Positions 11,107 to 21,924 of a stretch of DNA of 64,000 nt are shown in pieces (within the stretch, counting starts at the first letter, position 1; every line of letters starts with the position of its first letter). Source of the DNA: Haplosporangium gracile (Eukaryota > Mortierellomycota > Mortierellomycetes > Mortierellales > Mortierellaceae). Location: assembly GCA_015499985.1 (NCBI GenBank), contig JAAAUF010000019.1, forward strand, positions 1 to 64,000, in the 5' to 3' direction. Under the pieces are notes generated by a model. It was not told the origin of the DNA. It worked only from the letters and a program-made list of their open reading frames with translations, and ran no database searches. Made by a program: the position numbers and the translations under genes.

Positions 11107-14100
11107 ATGGATCTGGAGCAGTTTGAGGTCTTGGAGCTCGTCAACAAGATCCGCAACGAGGTCCTCAACCACCTTGGCATGGACGACAAGTCTGTCGGCA
11201 AGTATTGAAACAGCAAAAAAGGCCATGTTGATCACTTAACCACCTGTATTGTATTGATAGCCACAACAGCTCCAGTTCATTCAGCTCACCTATACTCCTT
11301 TGTATGATATATAGCCGAGTTTATTATCCATGTTCACGAGAAATCAGCAGACTACACCGCCTTCAAGGACACCTTGCAGGATGCTGGGGATTTCTCGCCT
11401 TCGTTCATTGGAAATCTCGACCGTCTTATCAGGACCATGCACCCCAAATACAAAAAAGCTGCGGAGCCAGCTGTCGCTGACAAGGCCGCCATCGCAGATG
11501 AAAAGGCGCACAAGTTCCCTGGCTTGGCCATTCCTGACAGACCTGGATGGGTAAGTACAAAACGCAGTCTCCGTTCTATTTCTACATATTCTTGTATCCT
11601 TAATAGCGCTGCTGACGTTATGTTTTTATTTTTGTATAATAGATGGCAGACGATGAAAAATCAAAGGAGAAGAAGGCAGCAGGAGGCGATGACTTTATGT
11701 CTGAATTCGAGAACATGATCGAGAACGCCAAGCAAGAGACAAGGAATAGGAGCAGGAGCAGGAGCAGGAGTCGTTCGCCTAGACGCAAGAGACCTCGCTC
11801 ACGATCAAGAGATGGTTATAAGCGTAGCCGGAGTCGTAGTCCTCGCAGAAAAGACGATAGGGAGCGGAGCGAGTCATCGAGGTCGTCGTTGGATGATGCG
11901 CCTGTTCTCTACAAGATTTACACAGGCAAGGTCACCAACACAAAACCATTTGGCGCTTTTGTTACGCTGGACGGCGTGAGAGGCAAGGTGGAAGGAATGA
12001 TTCATATCGGTATGTTGGCGGCTGGTCGAGTAAACGAGGTCTCGGATATAGTCAAGAGGAATGACAATGTCAAGGTCAAGGTGATGTCTGTCACCTCCAC
12101 CAGAGTGTCTCTCTCCATGAGGGATGTCGACCAAAAGACAGGAAAAGATCTCTCGCCCAATCTTCGCATCAGGACCAAGGAGGAGATGGCTCAGGATGCA
12201 GCACGCAACCCCGATCGACCTTCATCATCCGCAGTCCCTATTATCGACGACGTCGAGCCAAGATCATCCAAGCTGAAGCGCCTATCATCGCCTGAGCGTT
12301 TCGAGCTGAAGCAGTTGAGAGCTTCAGGAGTTCATATTCCAATGGGCCAAGATGACCTGGACGAGGACTTTGGAACGATCGACAACATGGAGGCCGAGGA
12401 GGAGTTGGATATTGAGCTTTGTGATGATGAACCCTTGTTCTTGAAAGGACAGGCGCGCCATGCGCTGGATCTCAGTCCTATTAAGGTCGTCAAAGCACCG
12501 GATGGTACCATGAATCGCGCAGCTCTTTCAGGAGCAGCGTTGGCAAAGGAAAGAAAGGAGCTCCGTCAGTCCGAGGTCAATGCCGAATACGACTCTGTTC
12601 CCAAGGATATCAACAAGCCCTGGCTCGATCCCATGCCAGAGCCAGGCGAGCGCAACTTTGCCCAGGATCTCAGAGGAAGTGCAGCCAGTGGCAAGGCTGG
12701 CCAAGTCCCCGAGTGGAAGGCGAATACCTTTGGTAAGGCAACCACTTACGGAAAGATCACAAGCCTGAGCATGCAGCAGCAGAGGGAGTCTTTGCCCATC
12801 TTCAAGCTCAGGACCCAGCTCGTGAACGCCGTGAAGAACAACCAGATTTTGATCGTGGTCGGAGAAACAGGATCAGGAAAGACGACGCAGATGGCTCAGT
12901 ATCTGGCGGAGGAGGGCTTCACTGCCAACGGCCGTATTGGATGCACGCAGCCCCGTCGTGTTGCAGCCATGTCTGTCGCCAAGCGTGTTGCAGAGGAAGT
13001 TGGGTGTCGTTTGGGACAGGAGGTTGGATACACGATTCGATTTGAGGATTGCACCAGTCCCGAGACCAAGATCAAGTACATGACAGATGGAATGTTGATG
13101 AGAGAATGTCTTATTGATATGACCATGTCGCAGTACTCGGTCATCATTCTGGATGAGGCTCACGAGCGCACGGTCAGCACAGATGTCTTGTTCGGACTCT
13201 TGAAGCAGGTGTGCAAGAAGCGAAAGGACCTCAAGATCATCATCACCTCCGCAACCATGGACGCCGAAAAGTTCTCGACCTATTTCTACGGTTGTCCCAT
13301 TTTCACCATCCCCGGACGAGCCTTCCCCGTCGAGATCTTGTACACCAGGGACCCCGAGTCGGACTATCTGGATGCCTCCCTCTACACCGTTATGCAGATC
13401 CATCTTTCTGAGCCTGCTGGAGACATTTTACTGTTCTTGACTGGTCAGGAGGAGATTGACACGGCAGCCGAGATCCTGTACGAGCGCATGAAGGCATTGG
13501 GACCCATGGTGCCCGAGTTGATTGTTCTTCCTGTCTACAGTGCTTTGCCCTCGGAGATGCAGTCAAGGATTTTCGAGCCTACTCCACCAGGTGCCCGAAA
13601 AGTCGTCATTGCCACCAACGTTGCCGAGACTAGTATCACCATCGATGGAATCTATTACGTCGTCGACCCCGGTTTCGTCAAGCAGAATGCCTACGACGCC
13701 AAGTTAGGAATGGATTCCCTGATCGTCACGCCCATCTCGCAAGCCCAGGCCCGTCAGCGCTCTGGTCGTGCAGGAAGAACTGGCCCAGGAAAATGCTACC
13801 GTCTATATACGGAGGCAGCCTATGTCAACGAAATGATGCCCAACCCCGTCCCCGAAATCCAGCGCACCAACCTCGCCATGACCGTGCTGACGCTGAAGGG
13901 TATGGGTATCAACGACCTGATTAACTTTGACTTTATGGACCCACCACCCGTTCAAACCCTCCTGACGGCCTTGGAGCAGCTGTTTGCGCTCTCAGCATTG
14001 GATTCCGAGGGACTGTTGACTCGTCTTGGCCGCAGGATGGCCGTCTTCCCTATGGAGCCCCCACTTGCCAAGATGTTGATTCTGTCGACGGACCTGAACT

Positions 14101-14902
14101 GCTCGGAGGAGATTCTCACTATCGTCTCTATGCTCAGTGTCCAAAACGTATTTCATCGCCCCAAGGAAAAGCAGGCGCTCGCCGACAGCAAGAAGGCCAA
14201 ATTCCACCAGCCAGAGGGCGACCATCTTACTCTCTTGACTGTGTACAACGCATGGAAGGCGTCCAAGTTTTCGAACCCCTGGTGCTTTGAAAATTTCATT
14301 CAAGCGCGTGGTATGAAGCGTGCTCAGGATGTCCGAAAGCAGCTTCTCGGATATATGGATCGATATAATCAAGATGTCGTCTCGTGCGGTAAGAACTACA
14401 CTAAGGTCAGGAGAGCTCTCTGTGGAGGTCTGTTCCGGCATGCCGCCAAAAAGGATCCCCAGGAAGGCTACAAGACCCTTGTCGAGGGTACACCTGTGTA
14501 CATTCACCCGAGTAGTTCCTTGTTCAACAAGAATCCTGAATGGTAAGTTAGATGCGTTTCAAACTTGTTTCCCACAACTTTGCTGACTGTAAGGTGAATC
14601 ATTATGTCTCATGTTGGTATGTTTCAGTGCATTAACGCAGCCTTTTATGTTTATGAAATTATAGGGTTATTTATCACGAATTGGTCATGACGACCAAGGA
14701 GTACATGCGAGAGGTCACAGCGATTGAGCCCAAGTGGCTGACGGAAGCTGCGCCGACATTCTTTAAGGTTGCAGACGCAAACAAGATCTCACGCCGCAAG
14801 CGCCAGGAGAAGATCGAGCCGCTCTTCAACCGCTATGAGAAGCCCAACGAATGGCGTCTCAGTCGCCTCAAGACCGGAAGCCGCGTCTCTCAAACATTCT
14901 AG
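11107..14902 (+). CDS. PRP22: DEAH-box splicing helicase PRP22/DHX8
   Basis: ATP-dependent RNA helicase that releases spliced mRNA from the spliceosome. Exons 11107-11197, 11315-11550, 11643-14542 and 14665-14902 give 1154 residues (yeast Prp22 has 1145). Order: a short N-terminal helical domain like DHX8 ([10 protein letters not shown], then [10 protein letters not shown]), an RS-rich stretch around residues 140-190, an S1 RNA-binding domain around 198-278 ([14 protein letters not shown]), then the helicase core: GETGSGKTT near 516, DEAH near 613, [13 protein letters not shown] near 766, QRSGRAGR near 813, followed by HA2 and OB-fold regions. Intron 1 must use a GC donor (GTCG|GCAAGT); the nearby GT breaks the frame. 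Exon 3 begins with an ATG in frame that could be mistaken for the start. Confidence 0.96.
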
Positions 14903-14997
14903 AGTCTGCGCCGCACAGGATATTGTTTTTCTCTCATTTCTTTTGACTCATTGGCTACGCACAGTCGATTCAAGCCCACTTTTCTCTACTCTATGAC

Positions 14998-15011
14998 AAT
15001 AAAGTCACGTG
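14998..15011 (+). promoter_or_regulatory. AATAAA poly(A) signal overlapping a CACGTG E-box
   Basis: AATAAA at 14998-15003 lies about 96 bp after the PRP22 stop, and CACGTG at 15006-15011 lies about 78 bp before the WRS1 start. In the 186-bp gap these two signals are almost fused. CACGTG is the classic bHLH (Cbf1/USF type) site; use here is inferred. Confidence 0.45.
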
Positions 15012-15088
15012 CGTGCAAACCACTTTTATTTTATCCTTCTTGACTTTTTTCTCCCAACATTCACACTGCTCTCGCTCCTTTTCCCATC

Positions 15089-17137
15089 ATGTCTGCCGAC
15101 AAAGACGTAAAAGACATTGTTGCGTACGTTCCTCACTCTCTCATCAATAAGTCGATTCATCTGGACCAGGATTGCTTTGCCTCAGGAAGATTGAGATTCA
15201 TCCTCGGGTTCATAAAAGCTCATCGTGCTTGCCACTTTTTCACTCCCTTATTTTTCGATTTAGTCCCATGGAGAACGCAACCATCACCACCGAACAAAAG
15301 GCCGAACAAATTGGTACGAGCAATAAGGGTGAATTTTACGTCAGATGGAGTAACAATGCCCAATATTGACATGTCCATCCTGTTTCTCTGTTGGAACGTT
15401 ATATAGTCGACCCTTGGAACGTTCAGGGAGCCGTTGTCAACGGAAAGCAGCTGAGTATCGACTATGACCGTCTGATCGAGTCCTTTGGAACCCGCGCCAT
15501 TGACGAGGCTGTCTTGCAGCGCATGGAGACCTTGACTGGACGCAAGCCCCATGTCCTCCTTCGTCGTGGTGTATTTTTTTCTCACAGGTAACATGAATCG
15601 GAATCTCACTGGAGAGTGAGGGTGGGGGTATAAAGGAAAAGCTCTCACGATGTTCTCATTTGTTATCAGATATCGATTTGATGTTCCCTAGGGTATATAA
15701 GGGTAAGAGTGCGATTGGTATCCAATGACTGATTGTATTGCAATCTTGCATCTTGGCCTATTTTTTTGTGATCCACAATAGAGAGCTGAACAGAATCTTG
15801 GATCGATATGAGCAAAAGAAGCCCTTCTACCTTTACACAGGACGCGGACCTTCCTCTGACAGCATGCATTTGGGGCATATGATCCCCTTCCTGTTCTGTC
15901 AGTACCTCCAGGACGTCTTTGACTGCCCCTTGGTCATCCAGTTGACCGGTAAGGACAATGCAGGAAGACTTTGGTGTTTGACAGGAATTTTTGAGGTATA
16001 TGATCAACGACCGACAAACAACTTTATTTCAGGAGAGCTGACATATCAATTCAATCGGGAACCTCAATAGACGACGAAAAGTTCTTGTTCAAGCCCAACC
16101 TCAAGCTGGAAGAGTGCATTCGTTTCTCTCGTCAAAACGCCAAGGATATCGTCGCCTGCGGCTTCAATCCCGAGAAGACATTCATCTTTTCCAACCTTGA
16201 GCATGTCGGGTACGTTTGATGATTGCCATAATTAGCTTTTTTTGTCAGTGTCTGTTTGGGATATACACAATTGAACCACCACAGCTAATTCGTGTATGTG
16301 TTCATGCATTTTTTTTTCTTGATGTTTGTAGAGGCGCCTTCTACCACAACGTAGTCCGCATCTCTCGCTGCATCACTTACAGTCAGTCCAAGTCAACCTT
16401 TGGATTCAACGACAGCGATAACGTCGGAAAGTCTCACTTTGTGTCGATCCAGGCCGCTCCTTCGTTCTCAAACACCTTCCCTGCCATCTTTGGCGATCGC
16501 TCTGACATTCCCTGCTTAATTCCTTGCGCCATTGACCAGGACCCTTACTTCCGTTTGACGCGCGATGTCGCTCACAGGCTCAAGTACCCCAAGCCTGCTT
16601 TGATCCACGCCAAGTTTTTCCCTGCTCTCCAGGGACCCGGCACCAAGATGAGTGCCTCGGTCGACAGCTCGGCCATCTTCATGACTGACACACAAGCCCA
16701 GATCAAGAACAAGATCAACCGCCACGCCTTCTCTGGCGGCGGAGCCACCATGGAGTTGCACAAGGAGCACGGAGGCAAGCCCGAGGAGGATATCCCTTTC
16801 CAATACTTGTCGTTTTTCTTGGACGATGATGAGGAGATTAACAGGATCGAGAAGGAGTACAGAGCTGGTACTCTGTCGACTGGTGACCTCAAGAAGCGCT
16901 GCATTGAGGTCCTCCAGAAGTTTGTCGGTGACTTCCAGGCTGTAAGTTTCAACAGTCGTTATTTTCGTGCTTTTTTGTGGCACCAGGCACGGTCTCTCGA
17001 TGATACTTTTATGCTAACCCACATTGTACCTCCTTTTCTTTCTCGGGTGTGAATAGCGCAAGGCTGCCGTTACGGAAGAGGTTTTGAATCACTACTTTAC
17101 CCCTCGCTCGATGGGTGTTGACCTCTCTGCCAAATAG
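15089..17137 (+). CDS. WRS1: Tryptophanyl-tRNA synthetase, cytosolic
   Basis: Class I aminoacyl-tRNA synthetase that charges tRNA-Trp. Exons 15089-15123, 15264-15313, 15407-15587, 15782-15948, 16071-16209, 16332-16941 and 17057-17137 give 420 residues (yeast Wrs1 has 432). The HIGH-class signature appears as HLGH after [13 protein letters not shown], and the KMSKS loop as KMSAS after GPGT. The eukaryotic-type blocks [14 protein letters not shown] and [14 protein letters not shown] are present, so this is the cytosolic rather than the bacterial-like mitochondrial form. The first two exons are very short (35 and 50 nt). No mitochondrial targeting peptide is apparent. Confidence 0.96.
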
Positions 17138-17190
17138 AACTCGATTTCTCTTTCGCCCTTATTTTTCGAGACAACTATGATATCAAACAT

Positions 17191-17203
17191 AATAAAAAAT
17201 AAA
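17191..17203 (+). terminator. Poly(A) signals of WRS1
   Basis: Two AATAAA hexamers, at 17191-17196 and 17198-17203, lie about 55 bp after the WRS1 stop codon. Confidence 0.6.
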
Positions 17204-17468
17204 GAACTCATGCATACTTTTGTTCTAATCTAACCTGCTTACTCTCCTCCGTCAGTTTTCTTTCTCTCCTTTATTCTTTTCTACCCCTATTATATCTCGG
17301 AAGTTAGACTTGGCCCATGTCCCTGTTGTTTCGTACATCTCTGTATTTTGTTGCTGAAAGTGTGGCTATTACCAAAGATCTTTTTTTTTCCACGATAACC
17401 TTTTTTTTCCACAATTACTGGTACCTTTTTCTTTTCAAAAATTCTTTTCTATCAGATCTCACAGGGCA

Positions 17469-17552
17469 CAGGCACGGAATGATAAAAGGGTAACGTGTGT
17501 GTGGTGCCTGAAAAAAAAATCAACTTTTTCGTCTGTCCGCAGTCACGGACAG
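17469..17552 (-). ncRNA. Two hairpins beyond the 3' end of the Fanzor-like relic; possible remnant of a guide-RNA scaffold
   Basis: Two perfect 7-bp inverted repeats lie within 115 bp downstream of the Fanzor-like stop at 17580. The first pairs 17533-17539 (CTGTCCG) with 17546-17552 around a 6-nt loop. The second pairs 17469-17475 (CAGGCAC) with 17504-17510 around 28 nt. In TnpB and Fanzor systems the guide RNA is made from the 3' end of the gene and its flank, so position fits. Structure is seen; identity as a guide-RNA relic is inference. Chance hairpins or a terminator are alternatives. Confidence 0.25.
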
Positions 17553-17579
17553 CTATGCTAAGGATAGTTGAAAAGGGAT

Positions 17580-18656
17580 CTATTTATGTCCGTTGTCGTT
17601 CTCGTCTGGGTTCTCGCTGGCTGTTCGAGCTAGGGAGGTTGGCCACGTCTGCGAGGAAAGCCATTGAAGTGTTGCCAATGCGGGATTATGTGCGGCGTTG
17701 CGCTCGCGGTCTTGTTGTTGATCGCAATTGGAGCACTTGATAAACCTTTGATCCAGGGTCGCCATTGTTTGGCACTGGCAGCACACAACACCTGTCCTAA
17801 ACTTGTTAGGTCGCATGATGAGCATGCTTTTTACTTGAACCTATTCAGTGAAGGGTGTGGAAAGCAAAAAAAAAAAAGTTAACATATGAGAATGACAATA
17901 TCAGTTCAAAAACAGTTGACGTTATGAACAGAAATAATACCTCTTTCAATAGTCTCAAGAACCCCACCAGGTGGAGGGAAAAACCTTTCCTTGCGCGAAC
18001 GTCGCTACCGCCGATGACAAAAAGTGGCCTGATCGTACCAGGGATCCAGCGCTCGACACATTCGGCACTCTGAATGACCTTGTCGATTCCCTTGTGATAA
18101 GTAGCGTACTTGGCGACCTTCATATGCGGTGCCTTCATCATGAATGGCCGGCCTCAGTATAACTGTCGAAGATGCTTGAAGAGCCTGGACGACGGACACA
18201 ACATATTGTTGGACGGAGACCAGAAGCGTCTGCGTCTTTTCTTGCTGCTACGGCACTGTGCTGTCGAAAGGAATAGTGACCAAATTTACGGGCGAGATGT
18301 GGTTCTCAAGCTGGTCCAAGGTGACCATATCCGCCTTCTCCTGACCGGTCAGGAACTGATGATCGAATCGGGCCTTGCTCAGCTTGGCCAAGGCCATCTC
18401 GTACCACTTGGACGAACGTTGCGAGATGGCGGTGTTTCGGATCTGGTCGGGGAATTCGGAGTCGAAGGTGGTGGCGGTGGCGTTTTTGCCAATGCCGGGG
18501 TCGATGTCAATAATGACATACTTTTTGGGACCGAGAGACAGCCTGGCGACGCGCATGGCGGTAAGCAGCTGGAAGTGTACGTCCTTAGACAGGGCTTTGG
18601 TATTCCTAGGCCTCTCTGACAGCTCCTTGGACAACTGAGCGAAAGAGAGGTACAGA
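17580..18656 (-). pseudogene. Fanzor/TnpB-like RuvC nuclease, truncated and decayed
   Basis: Remnant of a eukaryotic TnpB-like (Fanzor) RNA-guided endonuclease carried by mobile elements. On the minus strand, about 18656-18251 encodes the RuvC-I block VIIDIDPGIGKNATATTF followed by FPDQIRNTAISQRSSKWYEM. A TAG follows at 18248-18250. Coding resemblance resumes in another frame, from about 18141, with RPLFVIGGSDVRARKGF, then a clean 100-nt intron (17841-17940). The last exon (17580-17840) carries the TnpB zinc ribbon CCQC...CSNC and DRERNAAHN. The several hundred residues normally N-terminal to RuvC-I are missing. In RuvC-II the expected EYRTS appears as KFRTG, so the catalytic Glu is Lys, and in the last motif DRDxNA is DRERNA. 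These changes plus the stop and frameshift argue for an inactive relic. Confidence 0.72.
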
Positions 18657-19515
18657 ATGGCGATGGCTAGTGAGATAGAGAAGATAGGGGAAGACTGGGT
18701 CTGGTGGAAGAGGGGTGAAGAGAGCTGAGTATGGTCGAACGCAAATAAAGGACGCAAAAAGAAGGGAAGTGAGAGTGGAGGAGAAAGGGAGATCAGGGCA
18801 GGGTAAAGGCTGCAGGTGCCTGCCCTGGAGGAGGAGGAAGGGAACTGATGGGAGAAAAAAGGAGGAGGCGTTAACGTATTTATACAAAAAAAGGAGGGAA
18901 CTCTCAATGCAAAAAATCAACGAAAGAAAGAAATGAAAAAAAAGTGGGAATGGCCAACTATCTCCAAAAAAAAAGAAAAAAAAAACGACATGGTGGGGGC
19001 TAACAGAAGCATAGGTGTCAAAGACAAAGGATTAGAACATGTTTATGTAGAAAAGGTGGACAAGGGTGATAAAAACCTTTTGATCAAATAGGAACTCATA
19101 CGAGAGTTTTGAAGGAGGCGAACCTACATAATGGGAACAAAAGCGTCGAAGGAAAGCGAATGTGCGCAATGAAGAAAGGAGCACTGATGGGGGCGAATCC
19201 GAGCAATAAAGAAGAGAGTGTTGATAGGGGCGAATGTGAACAATGAATAAGAAAGCATTGCAAAGGGCGAGTTTGCGCACTGTGCGAAGAAAAGACGTAC
19301 CAAAGACAGCAAGAATATAAAGGTGACGATTATAAAAAGGCAATGTCTTTGTATTTTTTTTTTATGAGATGGTTCGTGTGCGGCCTTTTTGCTTGAGAAA
19401 CAATGTGAATTATTTGAGGTTGTGGTGTTATTTTGGGCACTGCTTTTCTTTGACGGTTAGGGAAGGAGGAAGTGCATAGCCCTCCAACGACAATGCGAAG
19501 TGTAGAGAAGCGCAG
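18657..19515. other. Gene-poor stretch with A-tracts upstream of the Fanzor relic
   Basis: Purine-rich on plus, with several poly(A) runs (about 18850-18985). No N-terminal Fanzor domain could be read here. It contains the 37-bp tandem repeat listed separately. No gene is supported. Confidence 0.4.
19119..19305. repeat. Imperfect 37-bp tandem repeat, about five copies
   Basis: Units begin with CGAAC, CGAAT or CGAGT at 19119, 19157, 19194, 19231 and 19268, a spacing of 38, 37, 37 and 37 bp. Each runs roughly as cGAAt, xGxGcaCAATgAA, then a GAAAGGAGC-like purine tract ending in GGGG. The period is not a multiple of three, so it is not a protein repeat. Spacing is seen directly; origin is unknown. 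Confidence 0.7.
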
Positions 19516-20229
19516 GTGCATCGAATCGAAGAAAATGGTCTCGATATATCGATCAATCATCACCCGAAAATAGGGACATGCAACTCGACTCATCCTTCTC
19601 TCAAATCTGTCTATTTTTTCTCGTACAATATCAACGATCGGTCCAAGCAGAACAACAATCAAACCATCGACATTCAAAGGAATCATCCAACCTTGGACGG
19701 CGACTATGCTACTCGTGCAGCGCCTCTCGTCCCGGGCTTCAAAAAATACGCTAGGAAGCCTTTACTTGTTAGGGAGAACCCACACGGACGAAATGCAAAC
19801 AGTTTGCAGCGACAGGAAAGTACATCGAGTAGGAGTCGTTCAAGCATTGTAAGGATCAGCGCCCAAGCACTGATGTTCATCACCAACTGGGAGGATTCTA
19901 GGTCCATGTTGCTAAATTCCGACCCGCAGCCTCAAGCACAAACGGCACTCAAACAATCTTGTCAGTTATAGGAACGGGAAACATCAGCAACGTCAACAGC
20001 TCACAGTTCAGGAAGTTCTGCTTCAGGCACCGATACTGACTGGCATGAAGAATATGAACCAGGCATCATTGCTTCCGCCTTACACATCACCAACAAGCAC
20101 AGCATCATTCACATTGCTCTCCGTCGTCCACACCGCCAACAACTCGATACCACAAGTGCACGGCAACAACAGTCTTCGCTGACTTCCCCAAGGGACCAAA
20201 CCATAGAGACGATTCAGTTAGAAACCTAA
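19516..20229 (+). pseudogene. Unknown ORF interrupted by one TAG
   Basis: I do not recognise this sequence. One frame is open from 19516 for 151 codons, meets TAG at 19969-19971, then stays open in the same frame for another 85 codons to TAA at 20227-20229. The predicted product is Ser/Thr/Gln-rich with patches such as TDTDWHEEYEPGIIAS. No intron with good borders removes the stop. It may be a broken accessory gene or a chance frame; the location in the relic-rich island favours decay. Confidence 0.25.
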
Positions 20230-21309
20230 AAGTCGACATTTCGTCAACGGTTGTGCACCACCATTGTCAAAGAGGGAGGTTTATTTCTTGGGTTTGCTAA
20301 CAGGCCTTTTCTTCTACGACTTTCTGTCTCCACCACGCAACATCTGGTCAGTTGTCAGAGAGTAACAGATCAACAAGGAGGAAGACAACATCAGTGACAA
20401 GAAAGAGACCGGCTGTTCTTTGTGTAAGAGGAATGGGCAATGAAGAGTACATTTTAGTGTGTACAAAGGGATACTTGTTTAGTATGGTACAGGAGGGGAG
20501 CATGGCATAGCCAACGTCTAGGAAAAGATGCAGTGGCAGTGTCTCTGCCACGGGGGGCTTGGTTGTCGAAAATCGTAAAAACAGAACTTATCTTTATGAA
20601 CCATGGTTTGTCGCGTGTGTTGTAAGGGTAGGTTGGAAAGTAGACAAGAGTTCTACAGCTGGTGATTGTGTGGCGAGGAAATTCGGTAGATGGTAATAGG
20701 GCGATCTGACCTTGTATATGATCATGTAGACAATGATGGTGAGAAACACACATCACTCCTCGACTGCGTCGTATTCTCCGTACTGGCATCCTGCTTGCTC
20801 ATTGGCTTCTTTGAATGATGCATAGGCGTTCGTGCTGTCTGCAGAATAGGATAACATCGACTTCATAAAAATGACTGAGAAAAGGGTCACGGTTAATGTA
20901 TCGCTGTCGAGTCGGAGTACATTGGAAAGCATGAATTATGTTGCTTATCGGAAAGCAAGATGCTTCGATGTTATTAAAGGACAGTCAGTTCTCTGAGAAG
21001 GTACGACAGCCCCTCCATGTTCCCATTAGGTCAGATGCGAAAAGTTGTAGTATTGGCGGCATTAAAGCGGCCCAGGAACTCGACTATCGTCCAAGATAAG
21101 GTTAGACGAGCTCACTAGTGTAAAGAAGAGTGTAGTTGATAAGACCTCCTTTGCCGGCATCCCAGTCTATTTTATTAAGGACTAAACTGGAACAATACTA
21201 TTCCAATTTTTTTATCGCGAAGAAAAGCATTGGATCAGTTATCAAAATTTGTATATTACCTCGGAAGTTCCTAATTTTCATTGGATGAAAGATGGGCGCC
21301 ATTATTGTT
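20230..21309. other. Gene-poor stretch, no recognisable content
   Basis: About 1.1 kb with frequent stops in all frames and no motif I can name. Base composition is more even than in the CT-rich leaders elsewhere, which fits old degraded sequence. Confidence 0.4.
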
Positions 21310-21317
21310 TCACAAGT

Positions 21318-21717
21318 ATGTCAGAAATCTTTTGTTGCGTGGTCAGAAAGCAAAACAAAGTGGCTTCTGACCGTCTGTCTAATAGGCGTTTCTGTGAGGA
21401 AGAACGTTTGTCTGAGAGCAAAAAAATATGTCAGAAACATTACCTCTTTTTTTGCAGTAAGAAGTGCTTTTTTTCGTCTCGGAAACGATTTTTACACGGC
21501 CAGGAAGCCTTTTTTGCTTTCAGGAACGCTTTTTGCTCTGTCAAAACCCTTCTTACACGGTCAGGGGCCCATTTTTTTTTGTTTTCAAACACACTCTTTT
21601 TTGGCTTCCAAACACGCTTCCCCTTTTGGTTACAGTTTTTACAATTTCAGGAACTCTTTTTTCTTGTCAAACAGCTTTTTTTTCTTATTAGACACCCTTT
21701 TTTACGCGTCAGACTAT
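21318..21717. repeat. Degenerate array of about 20-22-nt T-rich repeats
   Basis: From about 21466 to 21717, about twelve units follow one another, each a C or GC followed by five to nine T, about six variable bases, then TCAGGAAC, TCAAAAC or TCAGAC. Weaker copies reach back to 21318. Near 21340-21375 the motif occurs in both orientations, GGTCAGAA and TTCTGACC flanking a short loop. The open frame across it encodes only a Phe-rich by-product. The function is unknown. Confidence 0.6.
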
Positions 21718-21924
21718 GCCATGTTCTGATGTGCCAAGCCACAAGGGCGCGGACAAAATGGGGGTGAAGAGTTCTTTCGCATTTGAAGATTCTTGTTCTT
21801 TCTTTTTCTCCTCGCTACTTTCCTCTCTCTTGCCCACGCTCTTGCCCACGCTCTTGCCCACGCTCTTGCCCTCACGCACATACACACACACGACCCTCGT
21901 TCTTTCTGCGTCCCTTCAAAAACC

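Noticed and set aside
18160..18260. An intron (GTGCCG...CCAG, 72 nt) that would remove the TAG in the Fanzor-like gene
   Set aside because: It keeps the upstream frame and does not correct the later frameshift. All GT dinucleotides usable as donors here fall in phase 0, so none joins to the downstream frame. Decay is simpler.
21249..21767. 172-codon plus-strand frame across the T-rich repeat
   Set aside because: The Phe-rich product just mirrors the DNA repeat, and all three frames are open there.
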